Origin: Palaemon carinicauda | Taxonomy: Eukaryota > Arthropoda > Malacostraca > Decapoda > Palaemonidae | Reading direction: 5' to 3' | DNA: 64,000 nt | NCBI RefSeq assembly: GCF_036898095.1 | Contig: NC_090767.1 | Location: 24,946,570-25,010,569 of the forward strand | Shown here: piece by piece, positions 22,931 through 35,065 of the stretch | Layout of the letters: every line of letters starts with the position of its first letter | Position numbering within the stretch: position 1 is the first letter of the stretch | Made by a program: the position numbers and the translations under genes | Notes under the pieces: generated by a model | What the model saw: the letters and a program-made list of their open reading frames with translations, nothing else | Told to the model about the DNA's origin: nothing | Database searches by the model: none

Positions 22931-23400
22931 TAGATAGGTTTGTTGATTGGTTAGGTTTGCCTGTTCAAGAATATTGAGGCATCATACGTCAGATAGGAAA
23001 CTTGCATTCTCCACTATTGGCACAGTGAGAGTATACTTCCCAGATGGTCCACCCCATACCCTACCCAAAGGATAGCACCAAAACAGATATAGACACCAAA
23101 GAATAGTTCCGCCAAAAAGGTCCAAACCATCTTCGGGATGGCCGAGATCATACAATACTCTCACATATAACTCTGAACGCAAATACCTCCCAACCGTGAT
23201 ACCTCTTCCCATTCATCGAAGCTGGCAGCAATAACAGATGTAGAAACATCCACACCAGCGGCGATAACGGATGTAGAAACATCCACGCCATTAACAAAAA
23301 AAGTGGATAAATGCATACATACTGTATATGTTCTTCGCGCCTCTCTCTATGTTAAGGAGCTCAGCTGCCGAAAGGGAGGCCCACGGAGAGGAGAGGGTTT
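22931..23400. other. Sequence upstream of the LINE, no gene recognised
   Basis: May be LINE 5' untranslated sequence. Contains two near-identical copies of 'gatgtagaaacatccac' at about 23235-23290. No protein match. Confidence 0.4.
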
Positions 23401-24890
23401 GAGTCAGAAGACCCTTCGTTAGAGACCTGCCTAGGCTTCAGATGCCTCTGGTGGAGCTGAATTGGAAAGACTCCCAACATGGGGTCAGAATCCAGAGGCA
23501 CTGTTCTAACATGCGAGTGGGAGCTGGCGCTGCAGAGGCTCGAACTAAAGGAACCGAGGCTGAAAGGCCAAGGGAAGCATGAGCAATGGCAGTTGTGCGC
23601 TTATGCCTGGGGTTTAAAGGAGCACAAAGGTTCCCCGGGGGACACAGTAACAGCCATAGGTATGGGGAAAGGTTCATCAGAATGAAAAAAATCAATACTG
23701 GAAAGGCTCGAGTGGACATGGCTGCTTTTAGAATCTCCTGTATCCCTGTTGGTGCAACATGCGTCCTCTGGCGAAGTAGGGTTTGCTGAACAAGAACGAG
23801 GTGCGTTGGGAGAATGTGTCAAAAAAGATTTTGCTGGTAGAAGTGTGTACACACTCGTAAGAGTTGTATGACTCCCTTGTGGTTCGTATGTTTTAGGTCC
23901 AAAGGATTGTGCCTCATGATTTGCCTCAAAAGGCAGCACACGGACAAGGCAGAGTTGAATGTGCTGGAAGAGCTGAAAGGTGGCAAACAGCTCTTTCGAA
24001 CCAAGCTCGGAAGGACCCCGCAAGAGCAGTCGCCTGGGGTGTATGCTCAGAGGGCTGCATGCGAGCGAAACTTCTGGAGACTCACGGAGTCTCAGTGACA
24101 AGATGAAGTGACTACTAGGCTACAAGAGAACCGTGTTAACAATTACCTGCATGCTCTGAAGAGAGCCCCCCAAAGAGTCAGTTCACTAGGAAGGGTGAGG
24201 ATAGCAGAGTACCAACCTACGAAACTGTGAAGGATATAAAGAATTGGAGCCAGAGACCGAGCAGAACAGACTCTCTTCTATCAACTCAAGAGGGGAAAGG
24301 AGCAGATGTTCCTCATGTCTCAACATTTCCAGGTGCCTCTGGGAGGGAAGGCGCCACTAGTTCGCTAGTGGAAGCAACGTGTCTCCCTTATCCAAATGTT
24401 GTCCAGGGTTCAAACAATCATCGCTCTTACCCGATCGTACTCTAGAGGAGGAGGATCCAGCAGATAAAGGGGAGAGAGTACCAGGAGGAGAAGAACGTCA
24501 GGGCTTCTTTGATGACCTCGAGGGTATAGAATTCTTTATCAAAGTTCTTCTTCCTCCTGTTGTACTGCTCCCACTGTGAGGATGGTCACACCTGGTACTC
24601 TTTGCAAGAGAAGCCTCCCAGCACGAAGGGCAAAGCGGGTGAGCCGACATAAACATTATGTGCTGGGGAAAACCCACGTTTGTTATTCTTTGGCAAACTT
24701 TCAGCAACACACAACTGAAAGGACAAAGCAGAGCTAAAGTTGAAATAGCCTTAAGCAAGTGAATGGATGAGGGCAGCAGGACATGTCTGCTCTCTACCAA
24801 GGCCAAATCAAAAGTAGTCTTGGTAGTAAGGTAGTAAGTTGGTGAGGGCACCAGCCACCCATTGAGATACTACTACTAGAGAGTTAGGGG
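23400..24890 (-). pseudogene. DIRS gag remnant
   Basis: Minus-strand frames (24498-24851, 23601-24101, 23438-23719) are Ser/Pro-rich. Near 24600-24660 there is a 'SAHPLCPSCWEA..CDH' cluster that fits the gag zinc finger of decapod DIRS elements. No continuous frame is present and no terminus was found on either side. Confidence 0.5.
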
Positions 24891-25079
24891 GTCCTTTGAC
24901 TGGTCGGATAGTTCTACATTTGATCATTCTATCTGGTTACGGTTCGTTTTCCTTTTGCCTACACATACACCAAATGGCATGGCCTATTCTTTACATACTC
25001 TCCTCTGTCTTCGTACACCTGACAGCACTGAGACTACCCAACAATTCTTCTTCACCCAAGAGGTTACTGTACTGTCATT

Positions 25080-25496
25080 GTTAAAGAGGTCACTTTCCTC
25101 TTGGTAATGGTAGAAGAGGCTCTTTAGCCATAGTAAGCAGCTCTTCTAGGAGAAGGACACTCCAAAATCAAACCATTCAGTTTCTAGTCTTGGATAGTGC
25201 CATAGCCTCTGTACCATGCTCTTCCACTGTCTTGGGTTAGAGTTCTCTTGCTTGAGGGTACACTCGTGCACACTATTCTATCTTATTTCTCTTCCCTTTT
25301 TTTTTAAGTTTTTACAGATTATATAGGAGATATCTATTTTTGTGTTGTTACGGTTCTTAAGATATTTTGCTTTTTCTTGTTTACTTTCCTCACTGGGCTA
25401 TTTTCCCCGTTGGAGCCCCTGGGCTTATAGCATCCTGCTTTTCCAAATAGGGTTGTAACTTAGCAAGTAATAATAATAATAATAACAATAATATGT
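25080..25496 (+). repeat. (TAA)n-tailed retroposon, copy 1
   Basis: Shares 'cctcactgggctatttt', 'cttatagcatc' and 'cttttccaa.tagggttgt' with copies at 46280-46560 (minus) and 48300-48535 (plus), and ends in a TAA-type tail. The upstream part ('ggacactccaaaatcaaacc') matches the minus-strand copy, so this is the longest. It has SINE-like or LINE-3'-end-like structure. It abuts DIRS-C. Confidence 0.75.
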
Positions 25497-25629
25497 TTTG
25501 ACAGGCCCTAGAGAATACAGTTGGGTTACCCTACCGACACCTACCACTCGCGCTCACCAGGTCATCCTTCTGCAAGAACATATGGCTTGGCAAGGAAAGG
25601 GTGGGTCCGTACAAAAATAACCAGGAAGG

Positions 25630-25715
25630 GTTTCGCCGGGCGTCACAGGTCTCTCCCCAGAAATAGATTTTTCCTTCGTCAAAATCCCTTTTCTGGGTCG
25701 ACCTGTGACGGCCGG
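25630..25715. repeat. DIRS-C internal complementary region
   Basis: Near-palindromic: 'cgtcacaggtctctcc..cag' faces 'ctgggtcgacctgtgacg' across 'ttccttcgtcaaaatccc'. The right half is the complement of the terminus at 32706-32745. Confidence 0.75.
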
Positions 25716-26499
25716 CGAAAAAGTACCAGAGAATGCCTTCCAAGCCCAATAAATTAATAACATAATGAGGAGAATACAATCACCATGTACGACAATACTA
25801 TGATATAATAAAGTAATCGTCCAATTACCAACCAGCCAAATGACATAGGGAACGTAAGGTTAAATAATAATGACGACAAGGAACCAACTGAGTGTCGAAT
25901 CGCAAAAGGCATCAAACCTTACATGTCTAAGTATATCTAAACATTAAAGGAACGGTAACTACAATAACAGTTAAACCATAGGAATTAAACATGGCAAATA
26001 TCATAGGGCTAACGAACTACCAAGGAGAGCGGCGACGTGGTGTGAGTGGCGGGTAGGAGGGAGAAGAGAAGAGATGGAAGAAAGGAAGAAGAGGAGATTA
26101 ATGGGGAGGGATAAGGCTCCCCTCTGCCATCGTCGGGTATTTAAGGGCCTGTAAGATCTTTAGATATTGGCGTTTGACAACCATAGGGGATTTCCAACCC
26201 GTATATTTTTTAAAATCATCAAAGTCCCTGTTCTGGAAGTCATTGTTGGAGGCATCTACTGTCCGTATATCATGAGCCTGGGGGAAATGATTCCGGATTA
26301 GAATGTTTAATGAAGTAGAGGATTTGTTGCCTGATACCGTGAATGGAAATAGTACCTCCTTGTTCCCTGATAACCAAGGGGCCAGACGAGCGGGTGGCAG
26401 TTCTAGCTAAAAAGGGGCTTGAGTGTGTGACTGTACACGGAGAAAAATCCTGGGGATGAAGAATAATCTTCCGAGGGGAGCACCTATTTTGCGGATCCT

Positions 26500-27190
26500 C
26501 ATTTTTTAGCTAGGTAAGCTTTGTCTGGAAAAGGAGTACTTCGGCTGAAGGGAGGAAATCTATGTTTTCTGGGTTTCGTGAGAGAGCTGCTAGTTCTGAT
26601 GTTCCATCACCTGAGGCCATAGCCGTTAGCAATAGTCTTCCTAAGAAGAGTGATATAAGAGCAGGATTCATTGTCCGTGTCCATCGCAAGTTTGAGAACA
26701 CCGTTCAGAGACCAAGAGTCCTTTTGTGGCCGAACCGAAGGTCGAAGCCTAGCACATGTTTTTGGGGTTGATGAGAAATAGGAATCAGCTAGGTTAATGT
26801 TCAACCCAACAAGGAAGATCTTCTTCAAAGCTGACTTGATGGTGGTTAAAGTGCTAACTGTTAGGCCTTTGTCAAATAGGAACCTCAAGAAAGAGATGGC
26901 TAAATGCGGGGACATACGAGTATGGTCTGCACTCTTAGGGGACCTGCTAGTTGTTAACGGCCGAATCATATTGGCGAATTGTCGAGTCCCTTTTGTCCCA
27001 TTCGATGAAGAGATCGTTTTCCGGTTCAATGTTCGCATCTCTACGAGCTGCCAACTTCCTGTAGTCCACAAAGTTAGAGTTTTGGCTATCCTTGAGTAAT
27101 CTGACACAGTGGGTTTGGATACTCGGGTCAGTTTGAGGAACGGGATCCGGATGGGACTGAGTCTCAACTCGAGGAGGAGAGGAAACCAAC
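26500..27190 (-). pseudogene. DIRS-C tyrosine recombinase, N-terminal part
   Basis: The minus-strand frame 26607-27167 has the DNA-binding (SAM-like) domain pattern: 'PHLAISFLRFLFDKGLTVST', 'TIKSALKKIF', then 'VLKLAMDTDN'. This corresponds to 'STIKVYQSKWEVF' and 'APTIKGYRSML' in DIRS-B. The catalytic C-terminal half (His-x-x-Arg and Tyr) should lie below 26500, but I cannot read it in a continuous frame. Confidence 0.6.
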
Positions 27191-27213
27191 TGTTCTTGGC
27201 CAGTGAGGTGGTA

Positions 27214-27974
27214 CTAAAGCCACTGCGCCCCGGAAGGAGCGTAGTTTGTGTAAAAGTTTTTAGAAGATTCCCTGGGGGAGATAGGGAAATCTTCTTCTAA
27301 TGGTTCCAATCCCGGGGTAATGCGTCCATGGCATAAGCCCGAGGGTCCAGGGTTGGGGTCACATAACAAGGAAGTTAGTGATTCATCTGAGTTGCGAATA
27401 GATCTACCTGGAGGCCTGGAACGAGCCTGAGTATCCACCGGAATGAAATTATGTCTAGAGACCATTCTGACTCCAGTGGATCCGTCCTGGATAGTGAGTC
27501 CGCTCTCACATTCTGGCCTCCCGCTAGGTGAGGTGCTGACAGGAACCAGTTCTCTTCTGTTGCCCAGGCGAAGATAGTGACCAGGATCTGATTCAGGTTG
27601 GGTGACTTGGATCCTCCCCTGTTGACGTAGTGTACTGCGTCTGTGCTGTCTGACACTACTCTGATGTGGGTCGACCTCGGAGGAGAGTCTCTCTTCAGGG
27701 TCAAGAACACTGCCATGGCTTTGAGAACAATGATATGGGACTGTTTCATGGCGAGTGACCAAGAACCTGAAACATCTGATGTTCGGAGTAATCCCCCCCC
27801 CCCCATCCACTTAGAGACGCGGCTGTATGGAATGTCACTTGTGGAGGTGGGAATTGTAGAGGAACCGATTTGGAGAGGTCCTCCGGTTCGGACCATGGGC
27901 TTAGTCTCATTTTCAAGACAGAGGGGATCTTCGAGACCATGTCTCATATAGGTACTGTAGCTCTCTTTCTCCAA
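27214..27974 (-). pseudogene. DIRS-C RNase H domain
   Basis: The frame 27375-27974 (199 codons) has 'VVSDSTDAVHYVNRGGSK' (Asp within the conserved strand), 'LSAPHLAGGQNVRADSLSR' (the His/Asp segment that closes DIRS RNase H) and 'LQVDLFATQMNH', the typical linker before the recombinase. It aligns with 'MNVLADGLSRRG' and 'TIDLFATL' of DIRS-B. Confidence 0.75.
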
Positions 27975-28339
27975 ACTCGATTGATGTCTTTGAGTTTGGC
28001 TTTTATTAGGAGATCTGTTACTGAAGTGAATTGGAAAAGTCCGAGGATACTTTCTAAGGCTCTTCGGACACCTGTTTGTGTTTGAGAAAATTTTTGATCT
28101 TCGAAACTATTCCTCTTACCTTTTGGAAGGGAGAGACAACGTGTGCTTCGAAAGGTCCCACTGAATGGCTAACCATTCTAAGTGGCCTGATGGTTGCAGG
28201 CGAGATTTTTTGGAGATTGACCCGAAATCACAGGTTGTCGAGAAATTGAAGTAATTCCTTCGTAGCTCTGTTGCCTTCTATGGCCGGCCGGGCCTAAATG
28301 AGCCAACCGGCCAGATAAGCAATGATCTGTATCTCTTGG

Positions 28340-28800
28340 TTCCTGAGTTGTTCTAACACTCTCTCTCCCAGTTTCGTGAATATCCTGGGATCAATGTTGA
28401 GGCCAAAGGGCATGTCTTGAACACAAAGGCTTTCCTGCTTAGGCGGAAACCCAGATAAGAAGAGAAGTTTCGAGCTATAGGCGCAAGATAATAGTCGTCG
28501 GTAAGATCGACAGAGGTGGTGACGGTCCCACGGGGAAGTAAGGTCCGTACCTGAGAGATAGTCAACATCCGGAACTTGTCGCAGAGAATGTAAGAGTTTA
28601 GCTTGACAAGTCCAGGTCCACTCTCAATGCCAACAAGCCTTTCTTCGGAATTGTGAACAGGTGGCTTTGGAACTTCAGTGATCGATTCCGTTTGATTGCT
28701 TCTTCTTGAGTAACCCTGTGGTGTACTCTTTCAGGATGGGAGTGGATTTCTGGGAGAAGGTCACTGGTGGAGGAGGAGGACCTTGTGGCCATTTTCACCT
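28340..28800 (-). pseudogene. DIRS-C reverse transcriptase fragment
   Basis: 28353-28568 encodes 'TSVDLTDDYYLAPIARNFSS' and 'YLGFRL', the catalytic Asp strand of DIRS reverse transcriptase (compare 'TLDLKDAYFQIPVHP' in DIRS-A). The rest is broken by stops and frameshifts. Confidence 0.65.
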
Positions 28801-30003
28801 CAAACCTTTAGAGATTATGCTATGAGCCCACAGACCGAAGGTCCAATGGTCTCGAAAGTGGTAAAGTCTACCCCCTACCGGGACCACCGCGTTGTGAGGG
28901 GGTGAATCTAGGTACTTTCCTTCTCCGAGCCCCCTTTTTCCTAGGTCCGTCTCGATGGCGAGACTGTCTTCTACTCCTGTAGCTTCCTCTCTGGTGTCCA
29001 CGAGAGGAGCCTGATGGTTCGGATCTAGGGCTGTATGCAGGTAAAACATCCCAACGGGGTTGGGCTGTGTACCTGGGGAATCAGTGAGGTAGACCACCTG
29101 ATGAGGGGGATTTGGATGCATAGACGTCGAATCAGAGGAAGGCTGTGATGACGAGTGGGTAACCGACTATCGATTCCTGTCTGATAGAGGCCTCAGACAG
29201 AACGTATTTCCCACAACTAACCCGATCAGACCATCAAACGTGTAGGTCGAATTGGAAGGGCAATCTTGGAATTATCGTACCCCCCAGACTGACAACATCC
29301 TGGTCCAGACAGATCGGGCATGCCCTTTAGGAAATAATACTATTACCTTCGGTACCTTGTCTAACCTAACCAAGGCAATCTCTTTCAATCGAACGAATCC
29401 GTTGAACGGGAATTCTAGTACCTGGGAGTAAAATCTAGGTCCCCCAGAGGGAGGACGTCTATGCCATCCAGATTTATGGTACCATCTATATATGGAACAT
29501 GTAAGGCAAATCTCTATGCGTTGTTTTTATCGAAGGAGGTTACTTCGATATGCCTGGGGCTGTAGGGGGAAACTTCCGAGTTCCTGAACGGATCCGACTC
29601 ACCACCATACTTTTGAGCTCCGTCATAGCCCCTTGGTTTTCCCTAGAATGTGTTGCTTTTAGCAGTCACGGTTTATGCAGGGTAACATGAACATCAGGAT
29701 CCTTTAAGGGTCCTAGGTCGGTGACGTAGGTAATTGCAAAGCTGAAGGCTCAAAACTCATCCCCACCTACCTGCCCGTCCATGGGATCGTCGTCCAACCT
29801 TAGAGAAGACACTTTGAGGAGATAGGGACCTCTAGATGGAGCATTTCTTCCCAACCTTGATACCCAAGGGCGGAGAGCCTCTCTTGCAGGCCAGAGAGAT
29901 TCATCATCATTCTGACGGGAACCATGTAGGCAAACCTTCTGTAACAGAAAGGGGACATAAGTCTGGATGTTCCTTGAACTTTGGTTAGTGATCCTATTCA
30001 CAG
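28800..30003 (-). pseudogene. DIRS-C gag-like region
   Basis: Broken frames upstream of the reverse transcriptase in element orientation, in the place where DIRS gag lies. No conserved motif is clear, so the assignment is positional. Confidence 0.4.
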
Positions 30004-30836
30004 GCTGGGATCAGCTGTATAACTCATAAAAATCAATTTTAAAGAAAAGTCATTTAATGTACTATCTTTTGGGGTATAGTTCGACACTTGTATTCATGAA
30101 ATGTGACACTGTTGGCGCATTCGCCACAGGTTGGCCACCCCTGACTCAGACGTTCAGAACCGGGTCTAACATTATTTACTGGCTATTAGTATTCTATTGA
30201 TTCATCTGTTCACTGACCAGAGTTTCAAGGAACAGTAGATAGCCTCTCATGGCATGGTTGGTCTCGACCCGGCCCTTCATTAGAAGGGGACAACATTCGG
30301 TTCCCAGTACTGAGTGGAAACTTATTTCTATTTGAACACTATGTTGTATGGATATTTATTCATATTTAGGCATAGTTAGAATTGAATATGCATAAATATA
30401 GGCATAATCAATTTATTTCTATTTGAACACGATGTTGTATGAATATTTATTCATATTTAGGTATAGTTAGAATTGAATATGCACAAATATAGGCACAATC
30501 AATTTATTTCTATTTGAACACTATGTTGTATGGATATTTATTCATATTTAGGCATAGTTAGAATTGAAAATGCATAAATATAGACATAATCAATTTATTT
30601 CTATTTGAACACGATGTTGTATGGATATTTATCCATATTTATACATAGTTAGAATTAAATATATGCATAAATATAGGCATAGTTATGTTCATATATTTTT
30701 ATTAGGACTTTCAAGAATAGCTAATGAATATTACCAACGCAAATTCAAAGTGTCATTAAAGTAAGTACAGTTTACTTTCTATTCATGTTAAATCCTTTCC
30801 TTTACAGCAAAACAAGAGATTGGCCACCCGTGGTCT
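30004..30836. mobile_element. hAT-type non-autonomous transposon with one end inverted
   Basis: The right end reads 'ttggccacccgtg' (to about 30832), followed by gtctgagt. At 30127-30148 stands 'cgccacaggttggccacccctg' (split here as cgccacagg + ttggccacccctg), followed by actcagac. This is exactly the reverse complement of a normal left end preceded by gtctgagt. The 8-bp duplication and the 'CAGGGGTGGCCAA' end fit hAT. The inner part is a 91-bp tandem array. The flank beyond actcagac, read inverted, resembles the DIRS-C tandem unit ('ggttctg..cgtctg'). Confidence 0.6.
30322..30690. repeat. Four tandem 91-bp units
   Basis: Units start at 30322, 30413, 30504 and 30595 ('ttatttctatttgaacac'). 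The period is exactly 91, with a few substitutions per unit and the last unit diverging. Confidence 0.95.
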
Positions 30837-30839
30837 GAG

Positions 30840-31470
30840 TGATCTCTGTCTGTACCGGAGCTCCGGTAACAATCCCCGGTACAAAGGTCCGTCATAGTGA
30901 CAACGTGAACACCAGAGGAAAACTAATATTAACCTCAATGCTGATCGCCTGTACGATATCCGGTTAAGCCGGAGATTCGATGAAAAGGATCGTAATAACG
31001 ATATTGTGATTATTCATGAAAAAGGGTTCATACCCTGATTCTGATCGTCTGATTGATCTCTGTTTGTAACGGAGAACCAGTGACAAAGGTCCGTCATCGT
31101 GAAAACGTGATCCTCAGCGGTACGATAACATTCTCTAATACTGAATGTTTGTGTTATCTCCAGTGAAGCCGGAGATTCGATGAAAAAGGGACCGTAATAA
31201 TGAAACTGTGAAGTCTTCATCGGTATCACATTGTTAACTCCGGTTCTGGCCGTCTGCTTGATCTCTGTTTGTACCGGAGATCCGGTAGCAAAGGCCCGTC
31301 ACCATGATATCGTGACCGTCCCCGGTACGATAACATTAACCTCAATGAATGATTGTGTTATCTCCCGTGAAGCCGGCCGTAACGGTGTAATTATGATCAA
31401 ACATGACAAAGGTTCGTGTGTAAAAGGCTTCAGCCGGAATCCGAGTGCCGGATTTCACCGTTGCACTCCA
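30840..31470. repeat. Three tandem units of about 210 bp
   Basis: Units begin with 'tgatctctgt' at 30840, 31054 and 31259. Each continues through 'accggag', 'aaaggtccgtca', 'gataacatt' and 'gtgaagccgg'. It lies in the 5' part of DIRS-C. Confidence 0.85.
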
Positions 31471-32438
31471 AAAATCTGCTCCTGTACGATAACTAGTTCT
31501 CACCCAATGAGTATCCATTATAGCGGAGCATAACTCAAGGCGGAGCTAAGCATAACTCAAGGCGGAGCTAAGGGTGTCGGTATAAAACGACCCCAATTAA
31601 TGACTCATACACTAACGTACCTATTAATAGTGTTAGCTATATTAACAGTAACCACATCAATAAAATCGTTTATAATATTAAACGTACTATCATCAACTCT
31701 GATACTAAGAGGAGGCCTGAATAACTCGTGATCGTATAAAAACGGAGAACGGGAAATTCACCTCTCTTACTCGAGCTAACAAAGAAAACGAGAGAAGGGA
31801 TAACTCATATCTGTAGAACAGGGAACGAGCAGTCTCTGTTTTCGCTCTCAAGGTTACATAATAAAAAACTAACATCACACAATAAAACAAGAAAATTAAT
31901 AAAATTGATTGCTTTTCTTAGTAATTGTAATAACCAAGAACGAAGAATAACGACAACGTAACAAATAAACAAGGATATAGTCTAAATCGAAGCCTCTGAG
32001 GCGAGTACAAACTAACAGACTAAATCGCTAAACTTTAATTCGCTATTCATTAAATCGCTATTCTTCGTAGGTCCAAATTGGACTTGCAAGCAAATAAATA
32101 TCATAGTAAAAACTAATAAAAATTAATGATAACACAAAAAGGCCATAAAACGTAAGTGATATAACCTAGATGACAGAGTACCAGATGGGCAAAAATAACT
32201 AGAATATTTACCGAAGCGAACATAACCCAAAATGGCTGCCGATACCTCGGCAGGACAATCGCTTCCAAAACTAAAAACCACCATATTGGAAACAACAAAT
32301 GCCCGGTACTGTCAAAAGCTGCCAAAACAAACTATGGTACTTAACATGGGTAAGGGTGAAGTAGCAACGTCAGTCATGTTGAAATAACGAGAAACTCTTC
32401 GAAAAAACACTGTGCCCAAAAAACTCAACTTGTATGCA
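31471..32438 (-). other. DIRS-C 5' untranslated region
   Basis: AT-rich, with a 22-bp direct duplication at about 31529-31572 ('cataactcaaggcggagcta' twice). No coding content seen. Confidence 0.45.
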
Positions 32439-32745
32439 AGTTCCAAATCAGAAGGATGACCTGGTGAGCGCGAGTGGTAGGTGTCGGTAGGGTAACCCAA
32501 CTGTATTCTCTAGGGCCTGTCACGGCCCTCCCCCTTTGATGAAGGGATTATCTAAATGGAAGACAGCCTGTGAATAGTGTTTTACAAACGCCCTTGTTAG
32601 ATATACGACACCAACAAGGTGCTCGCGCGAGGGTTGTAACCTCTGCATTCCATGCTTTTAATTTTCTCTGGTATATTTGGAAGATTTATATCAGAAAAAG
32701 TACAAAGAAGGACTTTTTCGCCGGCCGTCACAGGTCGACCCAGAA

Positions 32746-33625
32746 ATATGTTTTACCTTAAAACGACCATTAAAAGTGTAAGCAATGATCATGGTACATA
32801 AAAATAATAACAATAATAATAGTGAGTGAAAAGGTGGGCCATATTCACCCCTGGCCCAACAATTTCCAGCTACCCAGGTAACTACCGGGAAGTTGTCCAA
32901 ACCTCAGATAAAGTTTTTAGGGCCATTTACACCAACTGGTGCTGAATCTTCTCCTGTGTCAAGAACGAAGGTTTGTATTTGTGGGAACAATTACAGATTT
33001 GATGCAGGAAATCAGTTCAAACTTTCCTATCTGTCCAACCTTTCATTAAAATATAAACATTAGAAGCGCAAGAGAATCCAAGGACACGCGACTCACCTTA
33101 GAGATGATTTAGATGACAAGGGAGTAAACCCCATCACTGACATCTCTTGGAACAACAGTCCTCTCTCTACAGACTTCTTCTAAAATGGCCCAGAGGAAAA
33201 GGACTGTCCAGAGACATTAGCCAGCTGATCTTGACTGATGCAAACCAGACCTGTCATTGACGCCTTCCGGGACGCTACCCGTTCTTGCATACGCAGCAGC
33301 GGCCACCCGTGATGGACATGACAACGACCAATGTACCATCTTGTATGGAAACAGGTAAAGCCAGGATGGGCTGGAAAAAATCAGTCTGAATGATACGTAG
33401 TTTCTATTAGAGTTCAGTAATTATTATGGCTGAAAACCCAATCTTCTACTCAAATGTCAATCAATATCACACAATGCTTATTAGAATCATAATTGAAAAT
33501 AATACCAAAAACAAAAGACACAGAAGGAGATAGTGAAATACTTTCCTCATAAACCAAAAGGTAGTCTCAAAAATACATATAAACAAAATTCATAATAGAC
33601 CAATGATAAAATATAACAAATCTTA
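32746..33625. other. No gene recognised
   Basis: Between the end of DIRS-C and the next DIRS-type terminus; no protein similarity, tandem array or clear repeat end. Confidence 0.4.
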
Positions 33626-34149
33626 AAAAGTAATTTGTATTTTTCCTACTCATAAAAACCTGAGTCCTTTAATTCGGGAGATTACTTCAGCGCGAACTGG
33701 AATCGCTAGTTGAAATGGATAACGAGCGGTGCAAAGCCCATCCCCTTCCACAGTCGCTTCTCTATTCAATCTTGCTACTTCAACCAAGGACTCAGAGGGA
33801 CAGTTTGGTCCCCGCAACATACAAACCCTCGTCCTTTGCTTAGGGAGACTCACTGCCTGCTTGGAAGGTCAGAGGGTCCCTCAGAACCCACTGGAGGATT
33901 CTGTATCTTCTCTGAATGTGTTCATGGCTGGTTATGTGGAGAAGCAAAGCAGACACACTATCACCTCCTACCCGTTTATCGTAGAGATGACAAACAGATA
34001 GGTCCTGGGACGTACATATTTCTGTAATGCACCAAATCAAAGAGACCCTTAACCAAAAGACACGTCATCAAGAGTCCAATACCAGGAAAATGGGTAATGG
34101 GTTGGTATAAGATTCACCATCTCAAAACTCACATGAAGAATGGGGAGAT
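33626..34149. repeat. DIRS family A-like terminal fragment
   Basis: Begins 'gtaatttgtatttttcct' and continues 'acctgagtcctttaattcgg', 'gattacttcagcg', paralleling the DIRS-A end at 48667-48740. Internal DIRS coding similarity is not clear. The BEL/Pao element is inserted at its right edge. Confidence 0.5.
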
Positions 34150-34937
34150 TGTAGTTGCCGTTTTCTTCAAAGCCACAGGGATGAGATGGAGAATAGACAC
34201 AGATACTGTTACTCACGTCACACTTTATTAAAAATTAGATATAAAGTTCAAGTTGATATCACAAGATACTTTAACCAACTTAAAGCTTTAAATCACTTAA
34301 CACTAAGCACTACAACTTAAGTTGACCATAACTGTAAAAGCTTATACTGTAGTTGGTCAGTACTCCAAGACCAGAGAACCAATGATGAGTACTTTGCTAG
34401 TAGTGCAGGGCGACGAGGTTCAAGAAACTGAAAACAACAAAGTACAAACTTACTAAATTTGTTAAAAAGAAATTCCACAATAAACAAAGAATTGAATAGT
34501 TTGATTTCACTACAAAACACCACAAACATGAAATAGAATATATACAAATTTCAGTAAAGAAATAAACTTACATCTGTGTTACTCTAAGCTACATCCAATA
34601 CAAGCGAAACGAATTTCCAAAGAAATGTTCTTTACACTTTGAAGACTTCTTCTACTCTGTCAGTCATCAAAAAACCTCGATCCTATTTCTAGAACATATA
34701 ATTGTTACAGTGTGATTCCAACACTGATAACTACCAGGATAAACAATCTTTTCAAGAACTACTCAACACTTAACAAACAAATTACAGCAGTAACTATCAA
34801 AAAAAGACTGAACAATGTTTACATGTAAAACGGACAAAATATCTACAATACAATTTAACCCTAATCACCAAGTTGAAAAACAGAGCTTATTAAATAATTA
34901 TATACACAAATGGTTTCTATAAAATGCTGCATTTACA
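34150..34937 (-). repeat. BEL/Pao 3' LTR
   Basis: 788 bp, TG..CA ends. Differs from the other LTR at about four places (for example 34155 t versus 40952 c, and 'gacttcttct' versus 'gactacttct'). Confidence 0.96.
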
Positions 34938-35065
34938 TTCTCGGTCCTATAAACAAATTATTTGTTTATCAAAATCAATCATATCTATAAATGCAGGTGA
35001 TATAAATAACATCTATAATAAATGTAATATACTCTCAAATCCTTTGATCCCAATAAAAATAACTA

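Larger units (their letters stand above)
25497..32745 (-). mobile_element. DIRS-C retrotransposon, decayed
   Basis: The inverted repeat at 25500-25570 ('acaggccctagagaatacag', then 'taccactcgcgctcaccagg') matches the reverse complement of 32440-32521 closely. A junction region at 25630-25715 carries two back-to-back copies of a terminal sequence ('gtcacaggtctctccccag' and 'ctgggtcgacctgtgac'). The second is complementary to the right terminus at 32706-32745. Between them, on the minus strand, are gag, reverse transcriptase, RNase H and recombinase remnants. The left outer terminus is missing next to the (TAA)n retroposon. An hAT element lies in the 5' part. Confidence 0.75.

Noticed and set aside
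30840..31470. CRISPR-like spaced repeats
   Set aside because: Units are contiguous tandem copies of about 210 bp without unique spacers; eukaryotic setting.
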